Shown here one piece after another: positions 63,938 through 64,000 of a stretch of DNA of 64,000 bases. The stretch comes from Acipenser ruthenus (taxonomy: Eukaryota > Chordata > Actinopteri > Acipenseriformes > Acipenseridae): positions 98,835,571-98,899,570 of the forward strand of contig NC_081190.1 in NCBI RefSeq assembly GCF_902713425.1. Direction: 5' to 3'. Position numbers and translations under genes: made by a program. The stretch's first letter is position 1. Every line of letters starts with the position of its first letter. A model generated the notes under the pieces. The model saw only the letters and a list, made by a program, of their open reading frames with translations, had not been told where the DNA came from and ran no database searches.

Positions 63938-64000
63938 AAACTATGGCCAAAGACAGAAACAAACACGAACCCGTCGGAGGAAGGAACTCACTCACTAGTT

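Larger units (their letters stand above)
19028..64000 (+). repeat. tandem array of about 2.9-kb 5S rRNA-U1 snRNA units
   Basis: Sixteen head-to-tail units, the last cut by the window edge. Measured from 5S start to next 5S start the lengths are 2900, 2902, 2906, 2919, 2905, 2916, 2907, 2928, 2891, 2907, 2909, 2881, 2913, 2905 and 2907 bp. Order in each unit: 5S, 890-bp spacer with the U1 promoter, U1, U1 flank, fish repeat with CTG microsatellite, relic U1 end with flank, T-run, and about 0.65 kb of 5S upstream spacer. Units are nearly identical, as expected under concerted evolution. U1 always lies 1011-1012 bp after the 5S start, except 1008 bp in unit 16. Confidence 0.98.

Noticed and set aside
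19252-63966. Repeated short open frames in each unit (63-, 88-, 62-, 73-, 90-, 61- and 65-residue frames, including a poly-Ala one)
   Set aside because: They overlap 5S, U1 or repeats, occur on both strands, change with CTG number, and have no recognisable domain. Their repetition only reflects the tandem array.
19028-64000. CRISPR-like or satellite interpretation of the regular array
   Set aside because: Units are 2.9 kb, contain full RNA genes, and the genome is clearly vertebrate.

Overview
The window is vertebrate nuclear DNA, most likely from a ray-finned fish. The evidence is a spliced vertebrate NELFA gene, fish-type Tc1 transposons, the common fish repeat with a GCAGACGC...TTATCC start, and fish-like 5S and U1 genes. 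The repeats would suit a non-teleost fish such as a sturgeon or paddlefish, but the sequence alone does not settle this.

Left part (1-13 kb): the 3' ten coding exons of NELFA, the A subunit of negative elongation factor, on the + strand from 896 to 11449. The exons encode 458 residues. Exon 1 (about 70 residues) lies upstream of the window. Intron 2 begins with a GC donor. Intron 3 holds an 812-bp minisatellite of 31-bp units that look like 3' splice sites. Intron 9 holds a 1.2-kb minisatellite built from the exon-9/intron-9 5' splice site. Other introns carry a Penelope-like fragment, a microsatellite and a fish interspersed repeat.

Middle (14.05-17.28 kb): two nested Tc1/mariner transposons. 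The older outer copy, on the - strand, has a decayed transposase. A 1630-bp younger copy on the + strand has inserted into it, with TA target duplication, long near-perfect terminal repeats and an open 339-residue DD34E transposase.

Right part (17.3-64 kb, running off the window): a head-to-tail array of about 2.9-kb units, each with one complete 121-nt 5S rRNA gene and, 890 bp downstream on the same strand, one U1 snRNA gene. There are 16 of each. The U1 genes have the expected Pol II snRNA promoter (octamer and ZNF143/SPH distal element, PSE, no TATA box) and a 3' box. The 5S genes carry internal Pol III control regions and a T-run terminator. Each unit also contains a fish repeat with a CTG microsatellite and a decayed second U1 3' end with its flank, a relic of an ancient duplication inside the unit. 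One U1 copy has lost the U1A-binding loop, and three others carry single changes that weaken stems. All 5S copies look identical and share a compensatory base pair (U19-A59). The left edge of the array is rearranged: two inverted, truncated pieces of the unit face the array across about 860 bp of other sequence.

The three parts are not an operon-like system. NELFA, U1 and 5S are separately transcribed by Pol II or Pol III. Small open frames inside the 2.9-kb units are by-products of repetition and are not annotated as genes.
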